Shown here piece by piece: positions 1 through 5,830 of a stretch of 8,183 nucleotides of DNA. Origin of the DNA: an uncultured Chlamydiae bacterium (GTDB taxonomy: Bacteria; Chlamydiota; Chlamydiia; Chlamydiales; SM23-39); contig CAIPFQ010000184.1 in the NCBI GenBank assembly GCA_903864395.1, positions 1 through 8,183 on the forward strand, given 5' to 3'. Numbering within the stretch: position 1 is the first letter of the stretch; each line of letters starts with the position of its first letter. The translations under genes were made by a program, and so were the position numbers. Below the pieces are notes generated by a model, which saw only the letters and a program-made list of their open reading frames with translations, ran no database searches and was not told the DNA's origin.

Positions 1-8
1 CCTCGGAC

Positions 9-27
9 GTTCGACCTATGGTCGAAC
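9..27. repeat. Perfect 8-bp hairpin downstream of the GH1 gene
   Basis: GTTCGACC (9-16) and GGTCGAAC (20-27) are perfect inverted copies around a 3-nt loop. The hairpin lies 31 nt beyond the GH1 stop. No T-run follows on the minus strand, so it is not a classical intrinsic terminator by itself. It may be part of a repeat element that continues beyond the window edge. Confidence 0.6.
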
Positions 28-28
28 T

Positions 29-86
29 GGGCGATTATTTAAACCAGGCAGGGGTTTTTAACCCCTTCCCGATTTAAATAACGCCC
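29..86. repeat. Nested inverted repeats spanning the GH1 stop codon
   Basis: The outer arms are GGGCG-A-TTATTTAAA (29-43) and TTTAAATAACGCCC (73-86), which pair over 14 bp with one bulged A. Inside them GGGGTT (51-56) pairs with AACCCC (60-65) around a 3-nt loop that contains part of the GH1 stop codon (58-60). Read as minus-strand RNA this could stall or terminate transcription, or protect the 3' end, but no U-tract follows. The density of structure is more typical of a REP or MITE-like repeat than of ordinary coding sequence. Confidence 0.6.
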
Positions 87-1662
87 CCGAGAACAAATAT
101 CCCGAGGCATCCAACCCAAAAAAGTTGCAAAGTCGAGATTCCATCTGACGGCGCAAATCGCTCCAACAAAAAAGACCTTGAATCTGTCTTGGATATTTTT
201 TTATCTGCGCAAAAAGTTGTCCTAAATAATCGGCTTGTGCCTGATCGTCTTGCTTAAACTCTGTCTCTCCCCATTTTTGCACCATTGCATCAGATCCAAA
301 CTCTGTAATATACACCTGATCTGTCAGTTCAAAAGCTTCATCGAGAATCTCCTTCATTCCCTCTGCTTTCCAACGAGGCCCGAAGCGCATGACGGTGCCA
401 TTTTCTTCACAGGTAGAGCCGAAACTGAATAGCGGCAGATTATGAATCGCAGAAGGGAGTCCTGGGTAGGTTTTTCCGCCGTTGAGTCCCATTTTTATCA
501 TGGGTTGCGGATACGCCTGAACGCCAAGCCGCATCAAGAATTTGCCATTTTTTTCAAACTCTTTTTTGGGGATTTGGAATTGAATATTTGCCATGAAGGG
601 AAATTGAAAAGAATAGCTGCCATCCTTGAAAAATTGACAGACAGGGTTGAGTGTGAAGTTCGTAAAAATATAGGTGATAGTTCTTTCAAGCCAGTTGCCC
701 TTTGCCATATCAAATTTTAACCATTGGTGAGTCACGCCTATCTTCTGGTCGTTCTTCTTTCGCGCTATTTTTGTATGAAGTTCACAGTGAGCGATCAACA
801 TATTCAAGGTGGAAATGCCTGCAGCATGGACGCGAGATGAAAGGGGGCTCCCCTCAGGAAGGTCCGTTGGATAAACCTCGCGCGTTTGTTGAAACGCTTT
901 CACTCCGAGCTCGTTGAAAGACCACCAGTCTTTGACCTCAGGAAATGTCTCCATCGCCGTTACGGCAAAATTAACATAGTCTTTGACATTTTCTCTTTTT
1001 TGGAAATTCCCCTTTTTATAAAACCAGTTGGGAACCACAAAATGACAAAGAGTGATGTGGGGTTTAATCTGAGCATTCAGTAGCTTGTCAATAAAATTTC
1101 TATAAAGGCCTACGGCTTTTGCATTGAATTTACCTCCATCTTCAGGCTGGATCACCGACCATTCTAAAGAAAAGCGATGCGCTGTTACGTAGTGATCCTT
1201 AAGCATTTGAATGTATGGATCTGGATCTGTTAAAATATCGGTGAAAAAGTCTTTATAGCCAAAACCTGGCTCATGCTTAATATGTTTAGAATCGTTTACC
1301 ATCCAGGGGTTCCAATCACATTCCCCTTCTAAATCCGGAACAGCGCTCCATTTTGTTCCGAGCCCAGCGGTCTGAAACATGGATGTGGCAAATCCTCTTT
1401 CTTTTGGGAAGGATGGCTTACTGAAGGAATGTTCTTGTTTTGGCTCGGCAAAAGATTTTTGCGTGCAGTAGTCGTAAGTCACGGTGAACGGAATCGCGAT
1501 CACCAAGGCGATCACCAGAAAAAAGTGTTTCACACAGTACACAAATTTTTCAGTGGTTGTATATTTCTTAATTTCTTTAAATTCACCATTTTCAAAACCA
1601 AGAATTTCTGGAGGCGGAAGCAGGAATTGCTCTATTCGTGTCCATGTATTTAAGCGATTCAT
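58..1662 (-). CDS. Membrane-anchored glycoside hydrolase family 1 (beta-glucosidase-like) protein
   Basis: This 534-residue protein carries a GH1 (alpha/beta)8-barrel, a family that retains configuration while hydrolysing beta-glycosides. The barrel starts near residue 90. HRFSLEW at 162-168 matches the GH1 yRfSisW block, and TLCHFVVPNWF at 204-214 matches TLyHwdlPqWl. SFNE at 248-251 supplies the acid/base Glu251, and YITEFG at 451-456 supplies the nucleophile Glu454. About 90 residues precede the barrel, with one hydrophobic segment at about 41-63, so it is probably anchored in the inner membrane with the catalytic domain outside. The usual WSlxDNFEW sugar-binding segment is replaced by WSDLRRQMESRL (500-511), so specificity may be unusual. 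The protein ends soon after FGLD (516-519), earlier than typical GH1 enzymes, and its last codons lie inside inverted repeats. An in-frame stop just upstream fixes the ATG as first possible start, although no Shine-Dalgarno sequence lies close to it. The family call is secure; the substrate is unknown. Confidence 0.88.
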   Translation of the reverse strand: MNRLNTWTRIEQFLLPPPEILGFENGEFKEIKKYTTTEKFVYCVKHFFLVIALVIAIPFTVTYDYCTQKSFAEPKQEHSFSKPSFPKERGFATSMFQTAGLGTKWSAVPDLEGECDWNPWMVNDSKHIKHEPGFGYKDFFTDILTDPDPYIQMLKDHYVTAHRFSLEWSVIQPEDGGKFNAKAVGLYRNFIDKLLNAQIKPHITLCHFVVPNWFYKKGNFQKRENVKDYVNFAVTAMETFPEVKDWWSFNELGVKAFQQTREVYPTDLPEGSPLSSRVHAAGISTLNMLIAHCELHTKIARKKNDQKIGVTHQWLKFDMAKGNWLERTITYIFTNFTLNPVCQFFKDGSYSFQFPFMANIQFQIPKKEFEKNGKFLMRLGVQAYPQPMIKMGLNGGKTYPGLPSAIHNLPLFSFGSTCEENGTVMRFGPRWKAEGMKEILDEAFELTDQVYITEFGSDAMVQKWGETEFKQDDQAQADYLGQLFAQIKKYPRQIQGLFCWSDLRRQMESRLCNFFGLDASGYLFSGALFKSGRG

Positions 1663-1777
1663 AAAGTCGAGTTAAACTAACCCTTACGCACCTTCTTAGG
1701 TTTTTCTAACCACTTAATTTTAAAGATCTCTTCAATTTTTTGTCAAATACAAAGAATGTATACGTTAACTCGACTTT
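1663..1777. repeat. 13-bp perfect inverted repeat bracketing the GH1 promoter
   Basis: AAAGTCGAGTTAA (1663-1675) directly abuts the GH1 start codon. Its exact reverse complement TTAACTCGACTTT lies at 1765-1777, upstream of the -35 box. The 89 bp between them hold the promoter and 5' leader. Only one arm would be in the promoter's own transcript, so the pair more likely acts as DNA (two operator sites, or ends of a small inserted element) than as an RNA hairpin. No clear target-site duplication flanks it. Confidence 0.6.
1717..1746 (-). promoter_or_regulatory. Sigma70-type promoter for the GH1 gene
   Basis: On the minus strand a perfect -35 TTGACA (1746-1741) is followed, after 18 bp, by TAAAAT (1722-1717), which matches the -10 consensus at five of six positions. 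Transcription would start near 1710, giving a leader of about 48 nt. The arrangement explains separate expression from the upstream DUF378 gene, which ends in a terminator. Confidence 0.7.
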
Positions 1778-1880
1778 GCAGCTTTTGTGGGCTGACTGCC
1801 TCGGTATAAACGAAATTATTATCTTATTTGAAATTTGGCGAACATCAAGAGGGGCTTTTGATTAATTTTAACCACTGAAT
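1747..1880. other. Intergenic spacer between DUF378 terminator and GH1 promoter
   Basis: This AT-rich stretch lies between the terminator and the GH1 promoter and holds the distal arm of the 13-bp inverted repeat (1765-1777). I see no plausible ORF or RNA gene on either strand. A weak AAGAG/CTTTT hairpin near 1850 is unremarkable. The whole gene-free gap, 1663-1933, is otherwise accounted for by the promoter, the inverted repeat and the terminator. Confidence 0.5.
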
Positions 1881-1926
1881 AAAAAAAACAGCCAGCCTCC
1901 ACGCGACACTTTCTCGTGGAGGTAGC
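1881..1926 (-). terminator. Strong intrinsic terminator after the DUF378 pair
   Basis: On the minus strand CCTCCACG (1922-1915) pairs perfectly with CGTGGAGG (1903-1896) around an 11-nt loop. The stem can extend through AGC (1927-1925)/GCT (1893-1891 region) across a small internal loop, and it is followed by a run of eight T residues (1888-1881). It starts 11 nt beyond the stop codon of the second DUF378 gene. Confidence 0.85.
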
Positions 1927-1933
1927 TCATGTT

Positions 1934-2137
1934 CTATACTTTCCAGCGAGCGCGGATCGCATTTAAATAGACCACCTTATAAATCGCCGCGACACCGATG
2001 ATCGCATAGACAAAACGGTCGATGATAGGATTTTCCACCACCAAGTCGATCAGATTGACGTCGAACAGGCCTACAAGCCCCCAGTTAAATGCGCCGATAA
2101 GAATTAATACGGCCGCAGCTATATCCAAACCTTTCAT
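1934..2137 (-). CDS. DUF378 (YuzA-like) small membrane protein, second tandem copy
   Basis: This 67-residue protein matches the DUF378 family, whose function is unknown. A first hydrophobic segment (about 5-27) ends in the family hallmark FNWGLVGLF (17-25). A loop containing NLIDLVVENPIIDR follows, then a second membrane segment (about 42-59) ending in IYKVVYL. A short basic tail (RARWK) closes it. The protein is predicted to span the inner membrane twice. It lies 84 nt downstream of a paralogue on the same strand, and an intrinsic terminator follows it, so the two probably form one transcript. A weak GAGAG Shine-Dalgarno-like sequence precedes the ATG. The family call is firm; no biochemical role can be given. 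Confidence 0.85.
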   Translation of the reverse strand: MKGLDIAAAVLILIGAFNWGLVGLFDVNLIDLVVENPIIDRFVYAIIGVAAIYKVVYLNAIRARWKV

Positions 2138-2156
2138 AGATCACTCTCTTAGTTTT

Positions 2157-2171
2157 TTCGGAAAAACCGAA
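2157..2171. repeat. Intercistronic hairpin between the DUF378 genes
   Basis: TTCGG and CCGAA form a perfect 5-bp stem around AAAAA (plus strand). It is partly overlapped by a second small palindrome, GAATG-G-CATTC at 2169-2179. Both sit in the 84-nt gap just upstream of the second DUF378 gene. They could tune the relative output of the two cistrons, but stems this short occur by chance. Confidence 0.35.
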
Positions 2172-2221
2172 TGGCATTCCCTTTTCTTTTCCATTACCAT
2201 TTTCGATCAATATAAGTCGAA

Positions 2222-2440
2222 CTAATCATCGCCCTCTTTGAAATGAGTCGTCCATTTCCCTGTAAGAAAATAGACGACCTTAAAAAGACCCGCCGTTCCT
2301 ATCAATAGGTAAATCAATCGATCCACAAACACGCTCTCAAAAAACGCATCCACTAAATCTAGATGAAATAAACCCACAAGCCCCCAATTCAAGGCGCCAA
2401 AAATCACTAGACACATCATAAAAATATCAATTTTTCTCAT
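2222..2440 (-). CDS. DUF378 (YuzA-like) small membrane protein, first tandem copy
   Basis: This 72-residue protein is a paralogue of the downstream DUF378 gene. The first hydrophobic segment (about 5-25) carries the conserved LNWGLVGLF block (17-25). The sequence DLVDAFFESVFVDR links to a second membrane segment (about 42-59) that ends in LFKVVYF. The hydrophilic C-terminus TTHFKEGDD is acidic at the end, unlike the basic tail of its partner. The ATG is preceded by a good Shine-Dalgarno sequence (GAGGGGA, 4 nt spacing). The upstream serine hydrolase gene ends 54 nt before it with no visible terminator, so read-through from that gene is possible. The family function is unknown. Confidence 0.85.
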   Translation of the reverse strand: MRKIDIFMMCLVIFGALNWGLVGLFHLDLVDAFFESVFVDRLIYLLIGTAGLFKVVYFLTGKWTTHFKEGDD

Positions 2441-2494
2441 AACTTCCCCTCAATAGTCCATATTGACCCCGATAGCATATCCCTATTTTTTTTG

Positions 2495-4312
2495 CTAAGC
2501 CTTCTTCAAATACCCATCAAAAGAAAGAATTGAGTTCGATAACTCCGCCTTCTTCACCTTAAAATTCTCGTCCAAGATAAAGCGAACGGTGTACCAAGAA
2601 TTAGACTTTAAGGAGAATGTATTTTCTCCAACCTCTACAAGCTCGTCCACAGGATGTCCTGGCGTTGTCGCGCAAAGAATTCCCTCTCTTAAAAACACGC
2701 TTACCGTATACCCATGAACTTCATATTCTCCTACAAAACGCTTAAAATAAGTCTCTTTCGAAGGAGATGCGGATTGTTTTCTGCAAAAAACGATATCGCT
2801 CACCGTTGGCTCAAAAGGAGCAAGAACGCGCTCTACCGAACCGCTAGAGCCCGTCTGAAAAATCAGTTTAGCCCCCTCCCTTGACTTAAACATATCCTGC
2901 AACTCTTTAGAAATCACAAAAACATCGTAATGCCAATGATCTAAAAGGCATTCGAGATCATTGATCGAAGCGACCAGCTGTCCATTTTTCTCTTCAATGG
3001 ACAAAACACCATATCCCTCATTTTCATAATCTCCCGTAAATTCCTTCAAAGGCCGAGATGGCGATGTTCCCTTTTTTCGCGTGAGATCTTCTCTTTGCTT
3101 GGCTTCCGTTTGCGCTTTGCGATTCCGAAGAACGCCATCGACCCCTTCCTGCAGCCAATCAAAAAACGGCAAGTCCAAAAGCTTATCAATCACTTGATTC
3201 GATAGATACCGCGGCAGCGTGGTGATATTTTTATTCGCAAGAACGACAATCCCTAAATCATCCTTAGGAAAAAATCCAACGACTGAGGTAAAGCCGCCAA
3301 CCCCTCCGTCATGGCTTACGTAATAATGCCCCCGATAAGAAAGAACCTTCCATCCCAACCCAGCCGTTAAGATTGAAGCTTCTTTTGTCTGAGGCACATC
3401 CGAAATGACCATGAGAGGCAAATGCATTTCTTGCAAATTATAAGAGCTGACTAACCTCTTTTGCCCAACAATGCCCCCATTCAAATGCATTTGTACCCAT
3501 TTTGATAAATCCGTAACGGTTGAATGCATCGCCCCCCCAGGGCCAATCAAGCTAATGTCCGCAAAAGACATTTTTTTCAGCCCCTCTTGCCTTTCTATAT
3601 AAGGAAAAGCAAAGTCAGAAACTTTTTGCACTTGGTTGTTGTGAAAAAAGGTGCGCTTCATAGAAAGCGGCTTCAAAATGCGCTCCGATACCATATCCTC
3701 CCAAGATTGCCCCATCCTTTGCTCCATCACAAATCCGGCGGCAAGAAACATGAGATTCGTATACTCATAGCGCTCCCTTAGATCATAGAGAGGCTCTAAA
3801 TACCGCAGACGGTACATTAGCTCCTTCCGAGTGAGCGAAGAAGAATTGTGCCACGCCAAATCATGGGCCGCCATGCCTGTTCGATGACTCATCAAATCGC
3901 GCAACGTCGCGTTTAGGGTCGCGTAAGAATCCAATAACCGAAACTCCGGCCAAATATCGATCATCCGAGAGTCCCAAGAAAAAAAACCCTCGTCAATCAA
4001 AGTTGCAGCCAAAAACGCAGTAAATGCCTTTGTACACGATCCGATTGCATACACTGTGTCCGCCGTTGCAGGGAGTTTTTTTTCCATATCCCTCGACCCA
4101 AACCCCCTAGAATAGACAATCTGGCCTTCAGAAATAATTCCAAGAGAGAGCCCTGGCACAAGAAAATCAGCCAGAGCTTTTTGAATCACAGGCTCAAACT
4201 CCCCCATGACCTTTTGAATTTTTTGGGCTTTTTCAGAAGGCGGGGGGGATGTCCCCCAAAACCCCGCTTGGCATTGCCCAATGATCAGCAAAAGAAAAAA
4301 GACGTGCCTCAT
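2495..4312 (-). CDS. Exported serine hydrolase, class C beta-lactamase fold, with two DUF3471-like C-terminal domains
   Basis: From the ATG at 4312 this is 605 residues. The first 17 residues (MRHVFFLLLIIGQCQA) look like a cleavable signal peptide, so the enzyme probably acts outside the inner membrane. The beta-lactamase/penicillin-binding-protein domain (about 38-385) has the nucleophile motif SCTK (Ser92, Lys95), YTN (Tyr184, Asn186) and HDGG (334-337) in the position of the KTG box. HxG in place of KTG is typical of esterases, DD-peptidases and amidases of this group (the CubicO/LACTB type) rather than true drug-inactivating beta-lactamases. Two beta-rich repeats follow, starting FTGDYENEGYG (425-435) and FVGEYEVHGYT (526-536). 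Both resemble the DUF3471 domain. A frame-open TTG at 4366 and an ATG at 4324 were rejected as starts: the TTG lies inside the -35 box, and the ATG has no ribosome binding site. GAGGA lies 5 nt before the chosen ATG. The substrate is unknown; peptidoglycan peptides or peptide esters are reasonable guesses. Confidence 0.87.
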   Translation of the reverse strand: MRHVFFLLLIIGQCQAGFWGTSPPPSEKAQKIQKVMGEFEPVIQKALADFLVPGLSLGIISEGQIVYSRGFGSRDMEKKLPATADTVYAIGSCTKAFTAFLAATLIDEGFFSWDSRMIDIWPEFRLLDSYATLNATLRDLMSHRTGMAAHDLAWHNSSSLTRKELMYRLRYLEPLYDLRERYEYTNLMFLAAGFVMEQRMGQSWEDMVSERILKPLSMKRTFFHNNQVQKVSDFAFPYIERQEGLKKMSFADISLIGPGGAMHSTVTDLSKWVQMHLNGGIVGQKRLVSSYNLQEMHLPLMVISDVPQTKEASILTAGLGWKVLSYRGHYYVSHDGGVGGFTSVVGFFPKDDLGIVVLANKNITTLPRYLSNQVIDKLLDLPFFDWLQEGVDGVLRNRKAQTEAKQREDLTRKKGTSPSRPLKEFTGDYENEGYGVLSIEEKNGQLVASINDLECLLDHWHYDVFVISKELQDMFKSREGAKLIFQTGSSGSVERVLAPFEPTVSDIVFCRKQSASPSKETYFKRFVGEYEVHGYTVSVFLREGILCATTPGHPVDELVEVGENTFSLKSNSWYTVRFILDENFKVKKAELSNSILSFDGYLKKA

Positions 4313-4336
4313 ATCGTTCCTCATAAAAAGTTGTTT

Positions 4337-4366
4337 TTTATAGAGGAGAAATAATGCTTTAATCAA
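4337..4366 (-). promoter_or_regulatory. Sigma70-type promoter for the serine hydrolase gene
   Basis: On the minus strand TTGATT (4366-4361) is separated by 18 bp from TATAAA (4342-4337). The predicted transcription start is near 4330, so the leader would be only about 18 nt before the ATG at 4312. This rules out the longer TTG-initiated reading of the gene and separates it from brnQ, which ends 19 bp upstream of the -35 box. Confidence 0.7.
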
Positions 4367-4375
4367 AAATTAAAG
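4357..4375. repeat. 7-bp inverted repeat overlapping the serine hydrolase -35 box
   Basis: CTTTAAT (4357-4363) and ATTAAAG (4369-4375) flank CAAAA. The repeat starts 10 bp after the brnQ stop codon and covers the -35 box of the next gene. It may be a repressor operator or a weak brnQ terminator. The absence of a T-run on the minus strand argues against an efficient terminator. Confidence 0.45.
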
Positions 4376-4384
4376 TCCACATCT

Positions 4385-5557
4385 TTAAGAAAATACGAGG
4401 CCCAGCACTGAAAATCCTAGGGTGGCAAACACAGGAATTTTGACCGTTTTTAAAGAATATTTGCAATGCGCAATATTCAAGAGGCAAAGCACGATCAAAG
4501 CGGGATACAAAAGATCGAGGAGGAGAGAGAGGACTTGAATGATTTTTCCAAACCCGAGATTCGCAAACGCCGTCGTTGCAAGTAAAGTGATGGCGAGAGC
4601 GAGCACTGGAGATGTGCGGTTTTTGAAAATATCTTTGCAAAAATACTCCGAAGAGATGGAGGCAAGAGATATTGCTGTAGTTAAGCAAGCTAAAAAGACA
4701 GCTACGGCAGAAACAAATCCACCCCACGGGCCTAAAACTTTCAGGGCAATGACTTGAAGCATATCTTCCGAAGCCACGACGCCCTCGAATCCTTGGCTGT
4801 GATGCACGGATAACCAGCATAAACCCACATAGGTCAAAGTAAGAAGTCCCGCAGCGACCAAGCTCGTTTTGAGCATTTTTTTATGAACCTCGCCCTCACT
4901 CCTCTCTCCTTTAGATAAATGAGGTAGAATCATCGTCGCAAATAAAAGTGAAGAAATCAGATCCATTGTCAAATAGCCCCCTTTCAATCCTTGAAGAAAA
5001 TGAAATGAGCCCCCTTCTATCGCCAAAGGGATCGCAGGCGCGTCAATCATTCCAGCAAAAATTAAAACTCCAAGAGAGAGCAACAAAATCGGAGTTAAAG
5101 CCGTTCCCAAAAGATCAATGATCTTATTGGGACGATAGGTCAAAAAAAACACCAAAGCTCCAATGACAAGGCTAAAGGCGAGCAGAGAACAGCTGGGAAA
5201 AAAAGCCCGAACACTAGCATGCATTAAAGCAAAAAGACGAGAAATGCAGAGAGGCCCTTGAACGATCTGGAGCAAGAGAAGCAACCAAAAGGCAGGTCTT
5301 TGGCCAAGGCGAGACAAAAATTGCCGCAGATCCCCCTTGAAAAACATCATGGCAATCAATCCTAAAAAAGGAAATGCCACTGCAGAAATAGTAAGACCCA
5401 TGAGAGCTGGAATAATTTCCGTCCCACATGTTTGCCCTATCTTCAGTGGGAAAATTAAATTCCCCGCGCCAAAAAACATGGAAAAAAGAGCCATTCCAGT
5501 AAAAAATATTTCACCCCGCTTGCGCGGTTTTTCTTGTGTTGCGATCGTCGTTGACAT
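4385..5557 (-). CDS. brnQ: Branched-chain amino acid carrier BrnQ
   Basis: This is a 390-residue polytopic inner-membrane protein of the BrnQ/LivII family, cation-coupled importers of leucine, isoleucine and valine. Chlamydial members have also been linked to methionine uptake. The family signature MALFSMFFGAGNLIFP occupies residues 22-37 in the first membrane helix. Further conserved blocks are the DLLGTALTPILLL segment (148-160), YLTMDLISSLLFA (195-207) and CLTTAISL (291-298). About 11-12 hydrophobic segments can be seen. It is somewhat shorter than the roughly 430-440 residues of enterobacterial BrnQ, mostly in loops and at the C-terminus. An AAGGAG Shine-Dalgarno sequence (5570-5565) lies 7 nt before the ATG and is embedded in a palindrome. 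A structured leader with a small Val/Leu-rich ORF lies upstream, which suggests control by amino acid supply. Confidence 0.93.
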   Translation of the reverse strand: MSTTIATQEKPRKRGEIFFTGMALFSMFFGAGNLIFPLKIGQTCGTEIIPALMGLTISAVAFPFLGLIAMMFFKGDLRQFLSRLGQRPAFWLLLLLQIVQGPLCISRLFALMHASVRAFFPSCSLLAFSLVIGALVFFLTYRPNKIIDLLGTALTPILLLSLGVLIFAGMIDAPAIPLAIEGGSFHFLQGLKGGYLTMDLISSLLFATMILPHLSKGERSEGEVHKKMLKTSLVAAGLLTLTYVGLCWLSVHHSQGFEGVVASEDMLQVIALKVLGPWGGFVSAVAVFLACLTTAISLASISSEYFCKDIFKNRTSPVLALAITLLATTAFANLGFGKIIQVLSLLLDLLYPALIVLCLLNIAHCKYSLKTVKIPVFATLGFSVLGLVFS

Positions 5558-5582
5558 AGATAAACTCCTTATAAGGTTATCT
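5558..5582 (-). promoter_or_regulatory. Palindrome masking the brnQ ribosome binding site
   Basis: AGATAA (5558-5563) and TTATCT (5577-5582) are inverted copies enclosing the perfect palindrome CCTTATAAGG (5567-5576), all directly upstream of the ATG. In the minus-strand mRNA this can fold so that the AAGGAG Shine-Dalgarno sequence (5570-5565) is partly paired. It would suit translational control, or, as DNA, a dimeric operator site. The structure is plain in the sequence; the function is inferred. Confidence 0.55.
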
Positions 5583-5583
5583 C

Positions 5584-5655
5584 CTCTTTCTGCCGAGGCC
5601 TCTGGAACTTCACTTTGTGATTTTTTGAGATCTTTAAGGATTCAGGCAGAAAAAG
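5584..5655 (-). promoter_or_regulatory. Long-range stem between leader ORF and brnQ (candidate attenuator)
   Basis: In minus-strand RNA CUUUUUCUGCC (5655-5645) can pair with GGCAGAAAGAG (5594-5584): 11 bp with one G-U pair, closing a 50-nt loop that contains the palindrome GAGGCCTC (5595-5602). The 5' arm begins 5 nt after the leader ORF stop codon, where a ribosome on the leader could block it. No U-tract follows, so any control would act through RNA folding near the ribosome binding site rather than a standard terminator. Confidence 0.4.
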
Positions 5656-5660
5656 GGCAG

Positions 5661-5774
5661 TTAAAGTAGCGCGGTGACGCACACCACAGCCACGCCCATA
5701 CAAGTCGGGGTGTTACCCACCATCGCCTTGGTCTCTAAAGAGAAGGAGTTTGTGTCTGTTTTATGTGCCATCAT
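5661..5774 (-). CDS. Putative brnQ leader peptide (37 codons, Val/Leu-rich end)
   Basis: A 37-codon ORF starts at two consecutive ATG codons (5774, 5771) and stops 103 nt before brnQ. Its last ten residues are VAVVCVTALL, with four Val and two Leu immediately before the stop, and it has four Met codons. Leader peptides of ilv and leu operons place branched-chain codons in the same way, and the next gene encodes a branched-chain amino acid carrier, so control by ribosome stalling is a reasonable inference. Against it: the Shine-Dalgarno sequence is weak (only GAG before the ATGs), there is no U-tract terminator, and Val codons are common. The ORF is more GC-rich than its surroundings. An alternative is a small secreted or modified peptide, since the C-terminal half is hydrophobic with Thr and Cys residues, but no processing enzyme is nearby. 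Confidence 0.4.
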   Translation of the reverse strand: MMAHKTDTNSFSLETKAMVGNTPTCMGVAVVCVTALL

Positions 5775-5789
5775 CTCAGCTTAAATTGC

Positions 5790-5830
5790 CCTTGCCCAAA
5801 CAGCAAGGAAAGTCAGAATTTTTCTAACTT
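5790..5830. repeat. Two adjacent hairpins between the hydrolase and the brnQ leader
   Basis: CCTTGC (5790-5795) pairs with GCAAGG (5803-5808). Directly next to it AAGTCAGAA (5810-5818) pairs with TTCTAACTT (5822-5830) around TTT, giving nine pairs of which one is G-U in minus-strand RNA. They start 5 nt beyond the hydrolase stop. They may be a 3' end or processing structure for the alr-hydrolase message, but neither has a following U-run. Confidence 0.45.

Noticed and set aside
1..30. tRNA T-arm-like sequence (GTTCGAC)
   Set aside because: The stem pairs GTTCGACC directly with GGTCGAAC around 3 nt, so it is a simple hairpin; no acceptor or anticodon arms can be found.
4313..4366. Longer serine hydrolase start at TTG 4366 or ATG 4324
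   Set aside because: The TTG is inside the -35 box of the promoter and the ATG at 4324 lacks a Shine-Dalgarno sequence; ATG 4312 has GAGGA at proper spacing and begins the signal peptide.
4359..4820. 153-codon minus-strand ORF
   Set aside because: It overlaps brnQ in another frame; the translation is a Ser/Arg/Cys-rich shadow without family features.
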